A stretch of 64,000 nt of DNA from Candidatus Heimdallarchaeota archaeon (GCA_018238545.1 JABCTC010000012.1:26470-90469); one strand, 5' to 3'; shown: positions 11,716 through 20,968, counted from the first letter of the stretch. Notes: a model not told the origin generated them from the letters alone. Translations and numbers: made by a program.

Positions 11716-12468
11716 CTAAATATCAATCTCCGTTATAACTTGGAATTTTCCTGTATGAGATTCGAAAGTAATTATTTCTCGTTTAGCAAGTTCAACAAGA
11801 ATGTTTCTAATTATCTGTTCAGAAACTCCAGACATCTTCTTAAGATTCTCCTCTGTGTTAATGCCTGGGGTAGTTAAACTGCGGATAACCTGAACTTCAG
11901 GTAAAACCACAATATCCTTCTTGACTAAATACTTCAAAGCTTTTGAACGTGAAATCATCATTGTATATTGACCGTTCAAATCTGCTAATCGGATTTCTTT
12001 GCTTCTAATAGCTTCAGATGTATCGCTAGAAGTTGCTTGACTAAGAACATTTAGTTCTTCTACTTTCCTTTTGAAACCAGACATCTTTTCAGTAAGAGAA
12101 TCTACTTGCATTTTAAGCTCTGTAGAAATTTGCTCCCTTTCCATAATAAGATTCAAGAGCTGCTGGATATCTTTTTGCTTACTTGAAATCTCTGACTGGA
12201 GAACGTCTTTATTATGGGTAAGTTCTTGTAATTTCTGACTAAGTTGATTTAATTCAGTTGTGTTATTGCTTTTCTTCTCTTCTTCTTGAGCAATAACTTG
12301 ATTGAGCTCATCGGCTTGTTTGAAGTAAGCAGATAGAATTCCATTGATTTCACTAATCTTTGTCGCTACCTCGTCTTTCTTGCTTGAAAGAATCTGTTGA
12401 AGCTCATTGAGATTAGTAGTTACACGCTCAACATTATTTTGAGCCGATTCAAGATTTACTCTACTCAT
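11716..12468 (-). CDS. Coiled-coil protein with C-terminal winged helix (A)
   Basis: 250 residues: a coiled coil from near the N-terminus to about residue 165, then a C-terminal winged-helix-like segment (DIVVLPEVQVIRSL, EENLKKMSGVSEQIIRNILVELAKREIITF). The layout mirrors its downstream neighbour, which suggests duplication and partnership. GAGG eight bases before ATG 12468 supports the start. It follows the oppDF genes after a U-rich terminator and a gap of about 240 bases, so it is probably separately transcribed. No enzymatic motif is seen. Function unknown. Confidence 0.65.
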   Translation of the reverse strand: MSRVNLESAQNNVERVTTNLNELQQILSSKKDEVATKISEINGILSAYFKQADELNQVIAQEEEKKSNNTTELNQLSQKLQELTHNKDVLQSEISSKQKDIQQLLNLIMEREQISTELKMQVDSLTEKMSGFKRKVEELNVLSQATSSDTSEAIRSKEIRLADLNGQYTMMISRSKALKYLVKKDIVVLPEVQVIRSLTTPGINTEENLKKMSGVSEQIIRNILVELAKREIITFESHTGKFQVITEIDI

Positions 12469-12660
12469 GATGTATTCCTCACAAAACCTTAATTCCGTGA
12501 ATAAATAACAACTAATATTCTGAAACTAAATTAATAAACCTTGTTAAAATCCTAGCTGAAAAAAAATGCTTTTTACTAATAAGATTCTTCAAGTAGATTG
12601 GATTTAACAATGCTGAAAATCTTATTTAAAATAGTAAGAATTTTTCAATATCTAAGGAAA

Positions 12661-12706
12661 GAAAATAAAGAGTGAGAATAAAAATAATAAGAAAAAAAGA
12701 AAAGAA
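12661..12706 (-). terminator. U-rich terminator after oppF
   Basis: On the minus strand the bases after the oppF stop are a run of T-rich blocks (TTCTTTTCTTTTTTTCTT and similar), the usual archaeal termination signal. Confidence 0.45.
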
Positions 12707-13927
12707 TTATTTAACGTAAGCTTCGGGACTTTCCTCTCCACCTTCAATGTTGTGGCAGTAAGCAACGTGAGATTTGCTATACCATCTAGCTGGGGGTTCC
12801 TCAAGACGACAAATGTCAGAAACGAGGGGGCAGCGAGTTTGGAATTTGCAGCCTGGTGGGGGATTGATTGGTGTTGGGATATCACCAGTAAGAAAAATCT
12901 TCTTGGAACGCTTGGTGGGGTCAGCGATAGGAACAGCTGAAATTAATGCTTTAGTATAAGGATGCATCATATTTTCAAAGATTTCATCACTTGTTCCTGA
13001 TTCCATGATTTTGCCGAGATACATTACGTTAGTTTCGTCACAAAGGATTTTAACTAAGGAAAGATCGTGAGCAATGAAAAGGTAAGTAAGACCCATCTTG
13101 TGCTGAAGCTCGAGAATTAGTTGAATGATAGCTGCACGGACGGAAACGTCAAGATTTGAGACAGGTTCGTCCATAACTATGAAGTCTGGTTCAAGTGCTA
13201 ATGCTCTTGCAATTCCCAATCTTTGTCTCTGCCCTCCACTGAATTCGTGTGGGTACCTATATGCGTGATGTGGCGCTAAACCTACATCTTTTAGCAGTGA
13301 CAACACTTTGTAACTTGCTTCGTCTCCTGATGCTACTCCGTGTATTGCGAATGGTTCTATAATGATATCATGTGCTGTTGCTCGAGGATTCAAAGATGCA
13401 TATGGATCTTGGAATACAATCTGTAGATGCCTTCTTATTTCTTTCATCTCTACAGAGGTTAGACGATTTATGTCTATTCCTTTGAAATATACTGATCCTG
13501 CTGTTGGTTCTAATAATCTAATTATTGTTTTAGCAGCTGTACTTTTTCCACAACCTGATTCTCCTACTAATCCAACGATTTTTCCTCTACGAATGTGTAA
13601 ATCTATCCCATCTACAGCTTTAAGATGGGCTACTTTTGGTCGTTTATTGAATGGGGGAATATTTGGCAATAGGAAATAAAGAACAACTACTCCACCCATT
13701 ATACTTAATCCAATTGTAATATTGAAAGCAAACACTACCACTGCGGCTACGAATGCTAACATAAACCAAGTAGTTTCAAAAGGAATTGGGATGTTAAAGA
13801 ATTTCTTGAGGTTGATAACTTCAAGAACAACATCTTCTTTCATTTCCTTTGTTCTGATCCTGCTAGATATTAGCCCTTTTTCCACTTGTTGTCTTCCTAT
13901 TTTTTCTATAAATGTCTCTGAACTCAT
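12707..13927 (-). CDS. oppF: Oligopeptide ABC transporter ATPase with membrane-hairpin insertion
   Basis: Energises peptide import with OppD and the OppBC permeases. Walker A GESGCGKST, Q-loop QIVFQDPYASLNP, signature EFSGGQRQRLGIARAL, Walker B FIVMDEPVSNLD and the C-terminal C-rich segment PPGCKFQTRCPLVSDIC place it in the OppF/DppF group. The odd part is near residues 52-90. Between the first strand (VVLEVINLKKFF) and LKAVDGIDL lie two hydrophobic stretches able to cross the membrane (FMLAFVAAVVVFAF and IGLSIMGGVVVLYFLL), where family members have a short loop. ATG 13927 follows AGGTGG by eight bases; the GTG at 13939 belongs to that ribosome site. The oppD stop lies immediately upstream. 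Confidence 0.88.
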   Translation of the reverse strand: MSSETFIEKIGRQQVEKGLISSRIRTKEMKEDVVLEVINLKKFFNIPIPFETTWFMLAFVAAVVVFAFNITIGLSIMGGVVVLYFLLPNIPPFNKRPKVAHLKAVDGIDLHIRRGKIVGLVGESGCGKSTAAKTIIRLLEPTAGSVYFKGIDINRLTSVEMKEIRRHLQIVFQDPYASLNPRATAHDIIIEPFAIHGVASGDEASYKVLSLLKDVGLAPHHAYRYPHEFSGGQRQRLGIARALALEPDFIVMDEPVSNLDVSVRAAIIQLILELQHKMGLTYLFIAHDLSLVKILCDETNVMYLGKIMESGTSDEIFENMMHPYTKALISAVPIADPTKRSKKIFLTGDIPTPINPPPGCKFQTRCPLVSDICRLEEPPARWYSKSHVAYCHNIEGGEESPEAYVK

Positions 13928-13939
13928 TTTCTTTTCCAC

Positions 13940-14998
13940 CTAACCTGTAGCCTTTTTAGGCATTGTTGATATTTCACGTTTCTCACCATGTTGTTGCATC
14001 CAAGCTTTACCTTCTTCAGTATAAATGTGGCATCTTACATCATGGCCTGGTTCAATCGTTACGATACTTGGAAGAATAGTGTCACATAACCCTTCCATCC
14101 AATAATCACATCGAGGATGGAAACGACAAGCTGATGGAGGATTAATAAGGTTCGGAATAGCTCCACGAATAATCGTGAGATCCTCACGAGCTGCATCAGG
14201 TCGAGGGATAGCTCCAAGAAGACCGCGTGTATAAGGATGATAAGGTGATTTGAAGATGATTATAATGTCTCCAACCTCACATATGAAACCTGCATACATC
14301 ACCGCTACACGGTCACACATTTCAGCAATTACACCCATGTCGTGGGTGATTAAAATAATACTCATGTCGAACTCTTCGCTAGTAGCTTTCAGAAGCTCAA
14401 GAATTTGAGCTTGAATTGTTACATCAAGAGAAGTTGAAGGTTCATCTGCTATCAATAATTCAGGATTACAGCTTAGAGCCATCGCGATCATAACACGTTG
14501 GCGCATACCTCCCGAAAATTCGAAAGGATAATTATCAACACGCTCGTCAGCACTTGGAATACCAACAAGGGACATAATTTTGATAGATTTTTCACGGGCT
14601 TCTTTCTTAGTAACCTTTTGATGAAGAATAATAGCTTCACTGATCTGATCACCAACAGTAAAAACAGGATTGAGACTGGTCATAGGATCTTGAAAAATCA
14701 TAGCTATTTGGTTACCTCGTATCTTACGCATATCAGCATCACTGAGTTTGCGTAAATCTTGTCCATGGAATATTACTTCACCTTCGAGTATTTTACCAGG
14801 AGGATCTGGAACAATACCTAAAATTGAAAGTGCTGTTACTGATTTTCCTGAACCTGACTCACCTACAAGTCCAAGAGTTTCTGATTTATGAACAAGAATG
14901 TCTATGCTTTCTATAGCTTTTACGACACCTTCCTCTGTAAAAAAGTATGTTTTTAGCCCTTTTATTTCTAAAAGAACATCTTCTGGTGGTCGACTCAT
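13940..14998 (-). CDS. oppD: Oligopeptide/dipeptide ABC transporter ATPase
   Basis: Cytoplasmic nucleotide-binding subunit, paired with OppF. Motifs: Walker [14 protein letters not shown]-loop [14 protein letters not shown], signature [16 protein letters not shown], Walker [14 protein letters not shown]-loop ITHDMG and the family's C-terminal substrate-transporter extension [16 protein letters not shown], which in OppD/F proteins can bind an iron-sulfur cluster. Length is normal for the family. A TATA box 23 bases before ATG 14998 gives oppDF its own promoter, separate from oppBC. The in-frame GTG at 15007 is a less likely start. Confidence 0.92.
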   Translation of the reverse strand: MSRPPEDVLLEIKGLKTYFFTEEGVVKAIESIDILVHKSETLGLVGESGSGKSVTALSILGIVPDPPGKILEGEVIFHGQDLRKLSDADMRKIRGNQIAMIFQDPMTSLNPVFTVGDQISEAIILHQKVTKKEAREKSIKIMSLVGIPSADERVDNYPFEFSGGMRQRVMIAMALSCNPELLIADEPSTSLDVTIQAQILELLKATSEEFDMSIILITHDMGVIAEMCDRVAVMYAGFICEVGDIIIIFKSPYHPYTRGLLGAIPRPDAAREDLTIIRGAIPNLINPPSACRFHPRCDYWMEGLCDTILPSIVTIEPGHDVRCHIYTEEGKAWMQQHGEKREISTMPKKATG

Positions 14999-15016
14999 AT
15001 AATTCACTTACTAATA

Positions 15017-15026
15017 TTTTTATAAG
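15017..15026 (-). promoter_or_regulatory. TATA box of oppDF
   Basis: The minus strand reads CTTATAAAAA here, centred about 23 bases before ATG 14998, which fits a leaderless oppD transcript. A perfect inverted repeat GAATTGT-GA-ACAATTC lies farther upstream at 15133-15148 and may be an operator or the end of the preceding unit. Confidence 0.55.
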
Positions 15027-15203
15027 CGCTTAATTCTGTTGTTAGTTATACTTTTATAAGTTTGTCTGTCTTGCTCTACTAAAAATATTCTAGTCTATGC
15101 CGTTTAATGAGCGTTAAAACTGTTATGCTCGAGAATTGTGAACAATTCAAAAGAGAAAAGAATGTGAAGAAAAGGTTCTATTAGTCTACATTATTTCATG
15201 TGT

Positions 15204-15968
15204 CTATAGCCTTTCTTGATATCTTTTCACTCTTTTACGTAGAGCAGTTAAATTAACCTGAAAATCTCTTCGTAAATTCAATAAAACTACTAATCTTGCA
15301 GCTGGAAGATTGATATATGTTGGGAAAAATGCCACTATCATTGTTAGCGCAGATTCGCGTAGGTTAGCATAGGGTACGATTTTTCTTTCTGACAATTCTA
15401 ACACTCTCTCTTTCAGCATCTCAAGCTCATCGTGTCGAGTCTGCAGCAGTTCTTCTAAATATTTGAGCCATTGGAAGATTTTTACTTGCAGTTCCTTAAT
15501 ACAATAATCCGAGCTAAATTTTAGTAGGTCGGCGTTTTCGAGATTATGTTTAGCAAGAGAGATTTTCTTCAAGAAAGAATCATGATCTTTATCCATTCCC
15601 CAGAATCTAAGAATTCTTGAGATATCCTTAACCTGAATCTCTTTGCTGTTCATAGTCATATTATAGTCTAGAACAGCTAAAAAGTAGGCAAGAATATCAC
15701 CATTCTGAAAACTAGAGTCATTCTGATGACTTTCTAGTAACAGAGTGTAAATATTTTGAAAATGTAGAACAGAGTCAGTAAAAACTTTTTCAGGGATATT
15801 ATTGCGAAGAAGCTTAGATATAATCTCTAGAAATTGGAAAAAATGATTATGGTTTTTTTGCCAGTCAAATTTTTCTAGTTTCCCATTAATTAGAAACTCA
15901 GGAATAGAAACCTTGTCTTTGGGGCTTTCTAATGGTTTGAAGTCAAGCTTTTTGATGACAGTGGTCAT
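15204..15968 (-). CDS. Hypothetical helical protein inside the opp region
   Basis: 254 residues, predicted all-helical and soluble, with no recognised catalytic motif. The C-terminal part (LRESALTMIVAFFP, LPAARLVVLLNL, LTALRKRVKRYQ) vaguely recalls a cyclin-fold or HTH arrangement as in TFB-type proteins, but the match is too weak to claim. It is preceded by GAGG four bases before ATG 15968 and by a TATA-like AGTATTTATAC, so it has its own promoter. It sits between oppBC and oppDF on the same strand, which makes a regulator of the transporter possible. Function unknown. Confidence 0.55.
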   Translation of the reverse strand: MTTVIKKLDFKPLESPKDKVSIPEFLINGKLEKFDWQKNHNHFFQFLEIISKLLRNNIPEKVFTDSVLHFQNIYTLLLESHQNDSSFQNGDILAYFLAVLDYNMTMNSKEIQVKDISRILRFWGMDKDHDSFLKKISLAKHNLENADLLKFSSDYCIKELQVKIFQWLKYLEELLQTRHDELEMLKERVLELSERKIVPYANLRESALTMIVAFFPTYINLPAARLVVLLNLRRDFQVNLTALRKRVKRYQERL

Positions 15969-16065
15969 TTTGCCTCACTAATATATACTTAAATTAGTAT
16001 AAATACTCACAAAATTTTTTGTGCAAAGTGAAAACCTACTATCCTTTAGGATATGGTGACTCCCT

Positions 16066-16115
16066 CCCAAAATAGTCTACACCCGATTTTGGAGTTACTA
16101 AAATATATTTAGTAA
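16066..16115. repeat. Two inverted repeats upstream of the gene at 15204-15968
   Basis: CTCCCAAAAT (from about 16064) pairs with ATTTTGGAG (16086-16094) apart from one bulged base. Directly after it, TTACTAAA at 16095-16102 pairs perfectly with TTTAGTAA at 16108-16115 around ATATA. They lie between the oppC end and the promoter of the next gene, so they could be operators or a terminator. Confidence 0.4.
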
Positions 16116-16199
16116 ATGATAAGCTTCCACTAGCCTATCAATAAGATAATACTTGAAATGCTTAATATACCTAAGAAAATATAATTGCATTTTAATTGC

Positions 16200-16224
16200 A
16201 TAAAAAATTAAAAAAGAAAAAAGT
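16200..16224 (-). terminator. U-rich terminator after oppC
   Basis: The minus strand after the oppC stop reads as consecutive T6 runs (TTTTTTCTTTTTT and following). This separates oppBC from the downstream genes. Confidence 0.5.
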
Positions 16225-16236
16225 TTGAGAGAAGGT

Positions 16237-17298
16237 TTAATCCTTCAATCTTGGATCTAATGCATCTCTTAAAGAATCACCGAGTAGGTTGAATCCTAAA
16301 ACCGTGAAGAAGATGAACAAAGCTGGAAACATCGGCATCCATGGATAATCCAATAAATTATTTTGCCATTTATTTAGATCATCACCCCATGAAATTGCGT
16401 TAGGATCTCCGAAACCGAAGAATGCTAGTGCTGCGAATGTAAAGATAACCCCAGCTATACCCAATGTGATAATAATAATCAATGGGGCTAGTGAGTTAGG
16501 CAGAATGTGCCTAAAGATAATCCTCATATCCGACGCACCTAACGCGCGTTCTGCTTCTACGAAATCTTGTTCTTTTAGAGAGAAGAAATTCGACCTTATA
16601 ATCAGTGCCGTTCCTCCCCACCCGATAAGTGAGAAGAACACTATTACCACGGCGTATTTTCCACCCGGAATCTGCACATCTTCAAACAGTACAATGATAA
16701 AGATCATCAAGATAAATCCAGGCATGGAATAGAGTACTTCTATTACTCTTTGCAAGACATTATCTATAATACCACCATAGAAACCTGCGAGTGAACCAAG
16801 AACTGTACCAATAATCACTGTGGTCATCTGTCCGATGAAACCTAGTGCTAAAGATACGGATGCTCCAAAGAATACTCTGGAAAGCATGTCTTGTCCAAGA
16901 CGATCAGTTCCGAATGGGTGTTCCCATGAAGGAGGTAGAGTTGATTGATCTGCGAATTGATACCTAGGATGTTGGAAAAGTACAATAGGGTTGGACTGAT
17001 CCATTCCAGGGTACCATAATTCTATGTACAGGTTGTTTAGACTTGCAGGATTGTTAGGGTCACCAAGGAGTAAATTAGCGCTCGTCAACCAATTATCAAC
17101 CATGAGTAGTATCCAAGAAACAAGGGCCATCATGATTAGGAAGAGTACAATGTACAAACCTAACATACCCATTTTATCTTTCTTGATACGACGCCATACT
17201 ATTGACCATTGGCCGGCACCTTTCATTGATTCAATTTCTCTTAACGTTTTCTCGTCAAGAAGAAATTCTTCTTTATCTACTTTATCTACAGTTGCCAT
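16237..17298 (-). CDS. oppC: Oligopeptide/dipeptide ABC transporter permease C
   Basis: Membrane subunit of a peptide importer, 353 residues. A cytoplasmic N-terminus rich in charged residues leads to helix 1 (MGLYIVLFLIMMALVSWILL), then an extended external loop containing HPFGTDRLGQDMLSRV, the hallmark of DppC/OppC. The EAA-type coupling loop EAERALGASDMRIIFRHILP contacts the ATPases, and the end LLGDSLRDALDPRL is typical. GAGG six bases before ATG 17298 supports the start. It follows oppB by 11 bases in one operon. Confidence 0.93.
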   Translation of the reverse strand: MATVDKVDKEEFLLDEKTLREIESMKGAGQWSIVWRRIKKDKMGMLGLYIVLFLIMMALVSWILLMVDNWLTSANLLLGDPNNPASLNNLYIELWYPGMDQSNPIVLFQHPRYQFADQSTLPPSWEHPFGTDRLGQDMLSRVFFGASVSLALGFIGQMTTVIIGTVLGSLAGFYGGIIDNVLQRVIEVLYSMPGFILMIFIIVLFEDVQIPGGKYAVVIVFFSLIGWGGTALIIRSNFFSLKEQDFVEAERALGASDMRIIFRHILPNSLAPLIIIITLGIAGVIFTFAALAFFGFGDPNAISWGDDLNKWQNNLLDYPWMPMFPALFIFFTVLGFNLLGDSLRDALDPRLKD

Positions 17299-17309
17299 TT
17301 TTTTAGCCT

Positions 17310-18317
17310 CTAATATTTAATCCTTGGATCGATAAACACATACGTGATATCCGTCAGTAAACGCGCTACTAGAAAGAGCAGGGGAAAAATTGTATTCGTT
17401 GCCATCATAAGCGGATAATCCCTAAATAAGGCCCCCTCTAAGAATAGAGTTCCTAATCCAGGCCATCCAAATACTGATTCAACCATTACACTTCCACTTA
17501 ACAATCCTGGTAATGAACTGCCTATGATTGTTACTATTGGTAGAAGACCATTTCTGAAAGCGTGCTTGTAAATTACTGCACGATTGTCTAGTCCTTTAGC
17601 TTTTGCCGTTGTTACATAATCTTGTCTCAGAATTTCTAGCAATTGTGATCTTACTAACCTGGCCATGAAGACTAGTCCTCCCAGCGTAAGCGCCAGCGTC
17701 GGCAGAATCAGGTATTTGTAAAAATTCGGGTTAAAAATTAGTGGTGTCTTAAATGCATCTTTACTCACTACTCCAGTAAAGTTGAATAACGAATAGGATA
17801 GCAACATGATTAGTTTTGCTAGCCAGAAAAGAGGCATAGAATATCCAAGTAACATAGCAATAGTTAACGAACGATCCCAAATTGAGTTTTGTCTGGTTGC
17901 TGAAACAACACCAATTGCTGTAGCCAGCAATAGTGAGAAAATGAACGATAAAACATTTAGTGTAATCGTATACACCATTCGTTCGGATATCAGTTGCGAG
18001 ATAGGTATTCCCACTCCCGCTTGCGTATTGTACCACGACCGACCTAAATCAAAATGTAATAAATCATTAACGAAATCAATATATCTTTCAAACCATGGAA
18101 CTGTGTACATGTCATTGTCCAACAGACCCATTTCTATTGCTTCTCGGTTATACGCCGAATTGTAACACTCTGGTGTCTCACAATGTAATAATCCCAGCCT
18201 GACGATAACCGGATCTCCAGGACTGACGTTAATTAATGTAAAATTCATCAAAGTGATACCTAACATTACAGGAACGATATAGATGACTCGTTTTACTATA
18301 TATCCTTTTAAAGACAT
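17310..18317 (-). CDS. oppB: Oligopeptide/dipeptide ABC transporter permease B
   Basis: 335-residue integral membrane permease. It begins MSLKGYIVKRVIYIVPVMLG, the standard OppB/DppB start, with TLINVSPGDPV shortly after and the coupling loop DYVTTAKAKGLDNRAVIYKH. The end FVARLLTDITYVFIDPRIKY is also typical. GGAG lies eight bases before ATG 18317 and a TATA-like element about 38 bases before it, so it heads the oppBC operon. No gene for an extracytoplasmic peptide-binding protein is found next to it, although such importers need one. Confidence 0.93.
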   Translation of the reverse strand: MSLKGYIVKRVIYIVPVMLGITLMNFTLINVSPGDPVIVRLGLLHCETPECYNSAYNREAIEMGLLDNDMYTVPWFERYIDFVNDLLHFDLGRSWYNTQAGVGIPISQLISERMVYTITLNVLSFIFSLLLATAIGVVSATRQNSIWDRSLTIAMLLGYSMPLFWLAKLIMLLSYSLFNFTGVVSKDAFKTPLIFNPNFYKYLILPTLALTLGGLVFMARLVRSQLLEILRQDYVTTAKAKGLDNRAVIYKHAFRNGLLPIVTIIGSSLPGLLSGSVMVESVFGWPGLGTLFLEGALFRDYPLMMATNTIFPLLFLVARLLTDITYVFIDPRIKY

Positions 18318-18350
18318 AATATATACTCCGTGTATTATTTTACTCGAAAT

Positions 18351-18360
18351 CTATTATATT
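18351..18360 (-). promoter_or_regulatory. TATA box of oppBC
   Basis: Minus-strand AATATAATAG is centred about 38 bases before the oppB ATG. The implied short leader would contain the GGAG ribosome site. Confidence 0.45.
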
Positions 18361-18531
18361 CTAATTAGTTTCAAAAGTTTTGATGCGTTTATTAAGTTTC
18401 CTTTGCCCCTTTTTGGCCGCCTCAAGAAAAATTTTACCCTTTAAATATAAAACCTAAAAAAATAGGTCTAAGTATTTTCATTAGTTGTAAGAAATTTAAA
18501 TTGTTTCTAGGGAAAAGTTTGATTCACTTGG

Positions 18532-19245
18532 CTAAATACCTTCTTTTATCATCTCTTCTATCTTCATGTCGAAAGTTATTTTCCCATCATGCATGTGAAG
18601 AGTTCTATTCGCACGTTTTGCTGCTGCTAGATCGTGTGTTACTAATAAAATAGATGTTCCTCTTTCTTTGTTCAAGTTATTAAATAACTCTAGTACTGCT
18701 CTCCCTGTTTTTGAATCTAAATTCCCTGTCGGTTCATCTGCCAGTAGTATTATTGGGTCATTTACTAATGCTCTCATAATTGATACTCTCTGCCTCTCCC
18801 CTGAGCTCAGTTCTTCTGGAAATTTACTTCTTAGATGATCTAAATCAAAATCTTGAATCAAGCTATCGACCGCTTCTTTTCTTCGCTCATATGGCACCGA
18901 ATCAAAGATTAAAGGTAGCTCAATATTTTCAAAAGTTGTTAATCCCTCTATTAGATTGAAGAACTGAAACACGAACCCTAGATTTTTTCTTCTGAAGTTG
19001 GTCAATTCTCCTCTCTCAAAATTGCTTAAATCTGTTCCATTGATTATTATCTTTCCTTCTGTAGGTACTTCCAATGTCCCTACCAAATTTAATAAAGTTG
19101 TTTTACCCGAACCTGAAGGACCAACAATGGATGAAAATTCTCCTCTCTCAAAATTTATTGATAAATTATTTACTGCCTTTACTTCGTTGCTTCCTACTGT
19201 AAAGGTTTTCGAGAGGTTTTCACAGATAACGATTTGTTCTTTCAT
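18532..19245 (-). CDS. Orphan LolD/MacB-type ABC ATPase
   Basis: ATPase of about 237 residues: IVGPSGSGKTTLLNLVG (Walker A), FVFQFFNLIEGLTTFENIEL, signature LSSGERQRVSIMRAL, Walker B ILLADEPTGNLD and VTHDLAAAKRANRTLHMHDG. These are standard for ATPases that drive FtsX/MacB/LolCE-like permeases in lipid, lipoprotein or macrolide handling. No FtsX-like permease gene lies beside it, so the partner is elsewhere. ATG 19245 is chosen over the in-frame TTG 19266; a TATTA element lies about 30 bases before the ATG. Substrate unknown. Confidence 0.88.
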   Translation of the reverse strand: MKEQIVICENLSKTFTVGSNEVKAVNNLSINFERGEFSSIVGPSGSGKTTLLNLVGTLEVPTEGKIIINGTDLSNFERGELTNFRRKNLGFVFQFFNLIEGLTTFENIELPLIFDSVPYERRKEAVDSLIQDFDLDHLRSKFPEELSSGERQRVSIMRALVNDPIILLADEPTGNLDSKTGRAVLELFNNLNKERGTSILLVTHDLAAAKRANRTLHMHDGKITFDMKIEEMIKEGI

Positions 19246-19312
19246 CTGTATGGTACCACAAGACAAGCACTAATAAAGTTGTTCAAATGCTTATTTCTCT
19301 TACTTTTCTATT

Positions 19313-20800
19313 CTAGTTAATGGTTGGCTTTAGAAACTTTGTTTCTCCCGTTGGTTCAAAATAGAGTAATTTTCCTTCAATATCTTGATTGGCTTGTTTT
19401 GCAGAAAAAGTAATGATATTTACTGGGACATAAATAACGTGAACAATTATAGCCTCTATGGCTGATGTGATTCTTGCTGTTTCATCTAGAATAGTCTCAA
19501 TGTTTTGGTTCTGTATTGCTTCCTCTAATATTCTAATTATTGATTTACCGAAATTAAATAGCAATTTCTCATTAATCTCCGATAACCCCTCAACCGAAAA
19601 TATTTCTATCCATTTTTCAAGAACATCTTCTTGCTTTTTAGCTCCTTTAATTGATTCATGAATCTTTTTCTTCTTTGCTTGGAATATTCTTAATTGATTT
19701 ATCAAGTCCTCTTTTTGTTCCCTTGTTACTTTTTTGCCTCTTCTTTCATCTATTTGCAGTCTCTTTGTTCTAGCATCGATCTGTTTTTGCGTTCGTTTTA
19801 GTTTGAGAAAGTTAACTTTAGCATCTCTCCCCCTAGTAGCATACTCCTCTTGTTTAACCTTCAGTTGAGGTCTAATCTCTTGAAGCACTTTTTCAAAATC
19901 TGGTTCATTCCAAATTTGCTTATCATTCTCAATCGTTTCTTTTAGTTTATTTAGAAATAGTATGAGTTCCGAATGATAGCTGTGTGTTTTATTCATTTTC
20001 TTCTCATAATCGGTTATGTAGTCATGTATCACTTTTTCGTCAAGTTCTATGATACTGGTTTTTTTAACTTCCTCTTTGCTTAATCTTTCCTGAGAATCTC
20101 TATTCAGTAATTTTACTAAATTCATCTGAATTTTGTTTATCGCTTGAATCAAATTTTCTCTTTCTTTGGCTTCTATTTCCTTGAATTCTTTCTTCCCAAC
20201 AGCTAGCAGTTTTAATTGCTTCTTATCTCCTGAGAGAAATGTTGGAAGTAAGATTCCATCCAAATCTAAAGGTAGTATTGCTTTGAAACTATTCTCGATT
20301 TTGCACAGTGCAAAAGGATAACTCATCGTTTCTTGATGAGTTATTTTTATGGATTCTAATGAATGTAATCTCCCCTTAATTCTTTTAATTATGTCTTCTT
20401 TTTCTACTTCTTTGGTTATATAGTAAAAATCATTTACTGAAACGCTTGTTTTTTCAAACAGTAGCGAAAGCGCATTCTCAATTTTGGTTATGTCCTCCAA
20501 TCGTTTTTCTTTTGTTATTTCAGCCGATTCTTTCTGAACAACATCTATTTGCTTTTCGAGATCTGTTGCTTGTTTCTCAACATCATCTATCTCTTGTTCA
20601 CTCTCACTCTTTATTTGCTCAACTTCACTTGATTCAGTAATTGCTGCATCTTCCTTTTCCTCTTGTTTTACTTCTGTTGTATCTGCACTATCACTTTCAA
20701 GAGTAACATCTGGTGTTTTATCCACTATTTCCTCGATTTTCTTTGTCAGTGCAATAAATTCGGAAAATGTTTGAGGTTCATCCTTAGGCTTTTCGCTCAT
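19313..20800 (-). CDS. Hypothetical coiled-coil protein
   Basis: 495 residues with no family recognised. The N-terminal 110 residues are acidic, low-complexity and probably disordered (KQEEKEDAAI, ESEQEIDDVEKQ). A central part around residues 165-205 is more globular (YPFALCKIENSFKAILPLDLD). A basic coiled coil with LKLKRTQKQIDARTKRLQID follows. The last 60 residues are beta-rich (VIYVPVNIITFSAKQ, GKLLYFEPTGETKF). No signal peptide or membrane segment. A TATA-like ATTATAAAC about 20 bases before ATG 20800 suggests its own promoter. A scaffold or cytoskeletal-type role is possible but only a guess. Confidence 0.5.
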   Translation of the reverse strand: MSEKPKDEPQTFSEFIALTKKIEEIVDKTPDVTLESDSADTTEVKQEEKEDAAITESSEVEQIKSESEQEIDDVEKQATDLEKQIDVVQKESAEITKEKRLEDITKIENALSLLFEKTSVSVNDFYYITKEVEKEDIIKRIKGRLHSLESIKITHQETMSYPFALCKIENSFKAILPLDLDGILLPTFLSGDKKQLKLLAVGKKEFKEIEAKERENLIQAINKIQMNLVKLLNRDSQERLSKEEVKKTSIIELDEKVIHDYITDYEKKMNKTHSYHSELILFLNKLKETIENDKQIWNEPDFEKVLQEIRPQLKVKQEEYATRGRDAKVNFLKLKRTQKQIDARTKRLQIDERRGKKVTREQKEDLINQLRIFQAKKKKIHESIKGAKKQEDVLEKWIEIFSVEGLSEINEKLLFNFGKSIIRILEEAIQNQNIETILDETARITSAIEAIIVHVIYVPVNIITFSAKQANQDIEGKLLYFEPTGETKFLKPTIN

Positions 20801-20936
20801 ATACTGTAACCAGTTTATAATCGATTTTTCACTTATTTAAACTACTCGAAATCCTCGAACCTATTGCAATAATTTCTTTTTACTGCTGTCTCTTGCTCAA
20901 TTATTTGTTCTGAGATATCACGTGGGTATTGCGGAG

Positions 20937-20945
20937 TTATAAAAG
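20937..20945 (+). promoter_or_regulatory. TATA box of the zinc-ribbon membrane protein gene
   Basis: TTATAAAAG is centred about 28 bases before GTG 20969, consistent with a leaderless mRNA starting at a GTG codon. Confidence 0.5.
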
Positions 20946-20968
20946 ATAAAGAAAGATGTTGTCCTTAG

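Noticed and set aside
15204..15968. A transcription factor B homologue
   Set aside because: The helical C-terminal resemblance to a cyclin fold is weak and no N-terminal zinc ribbon or B-finger is present.
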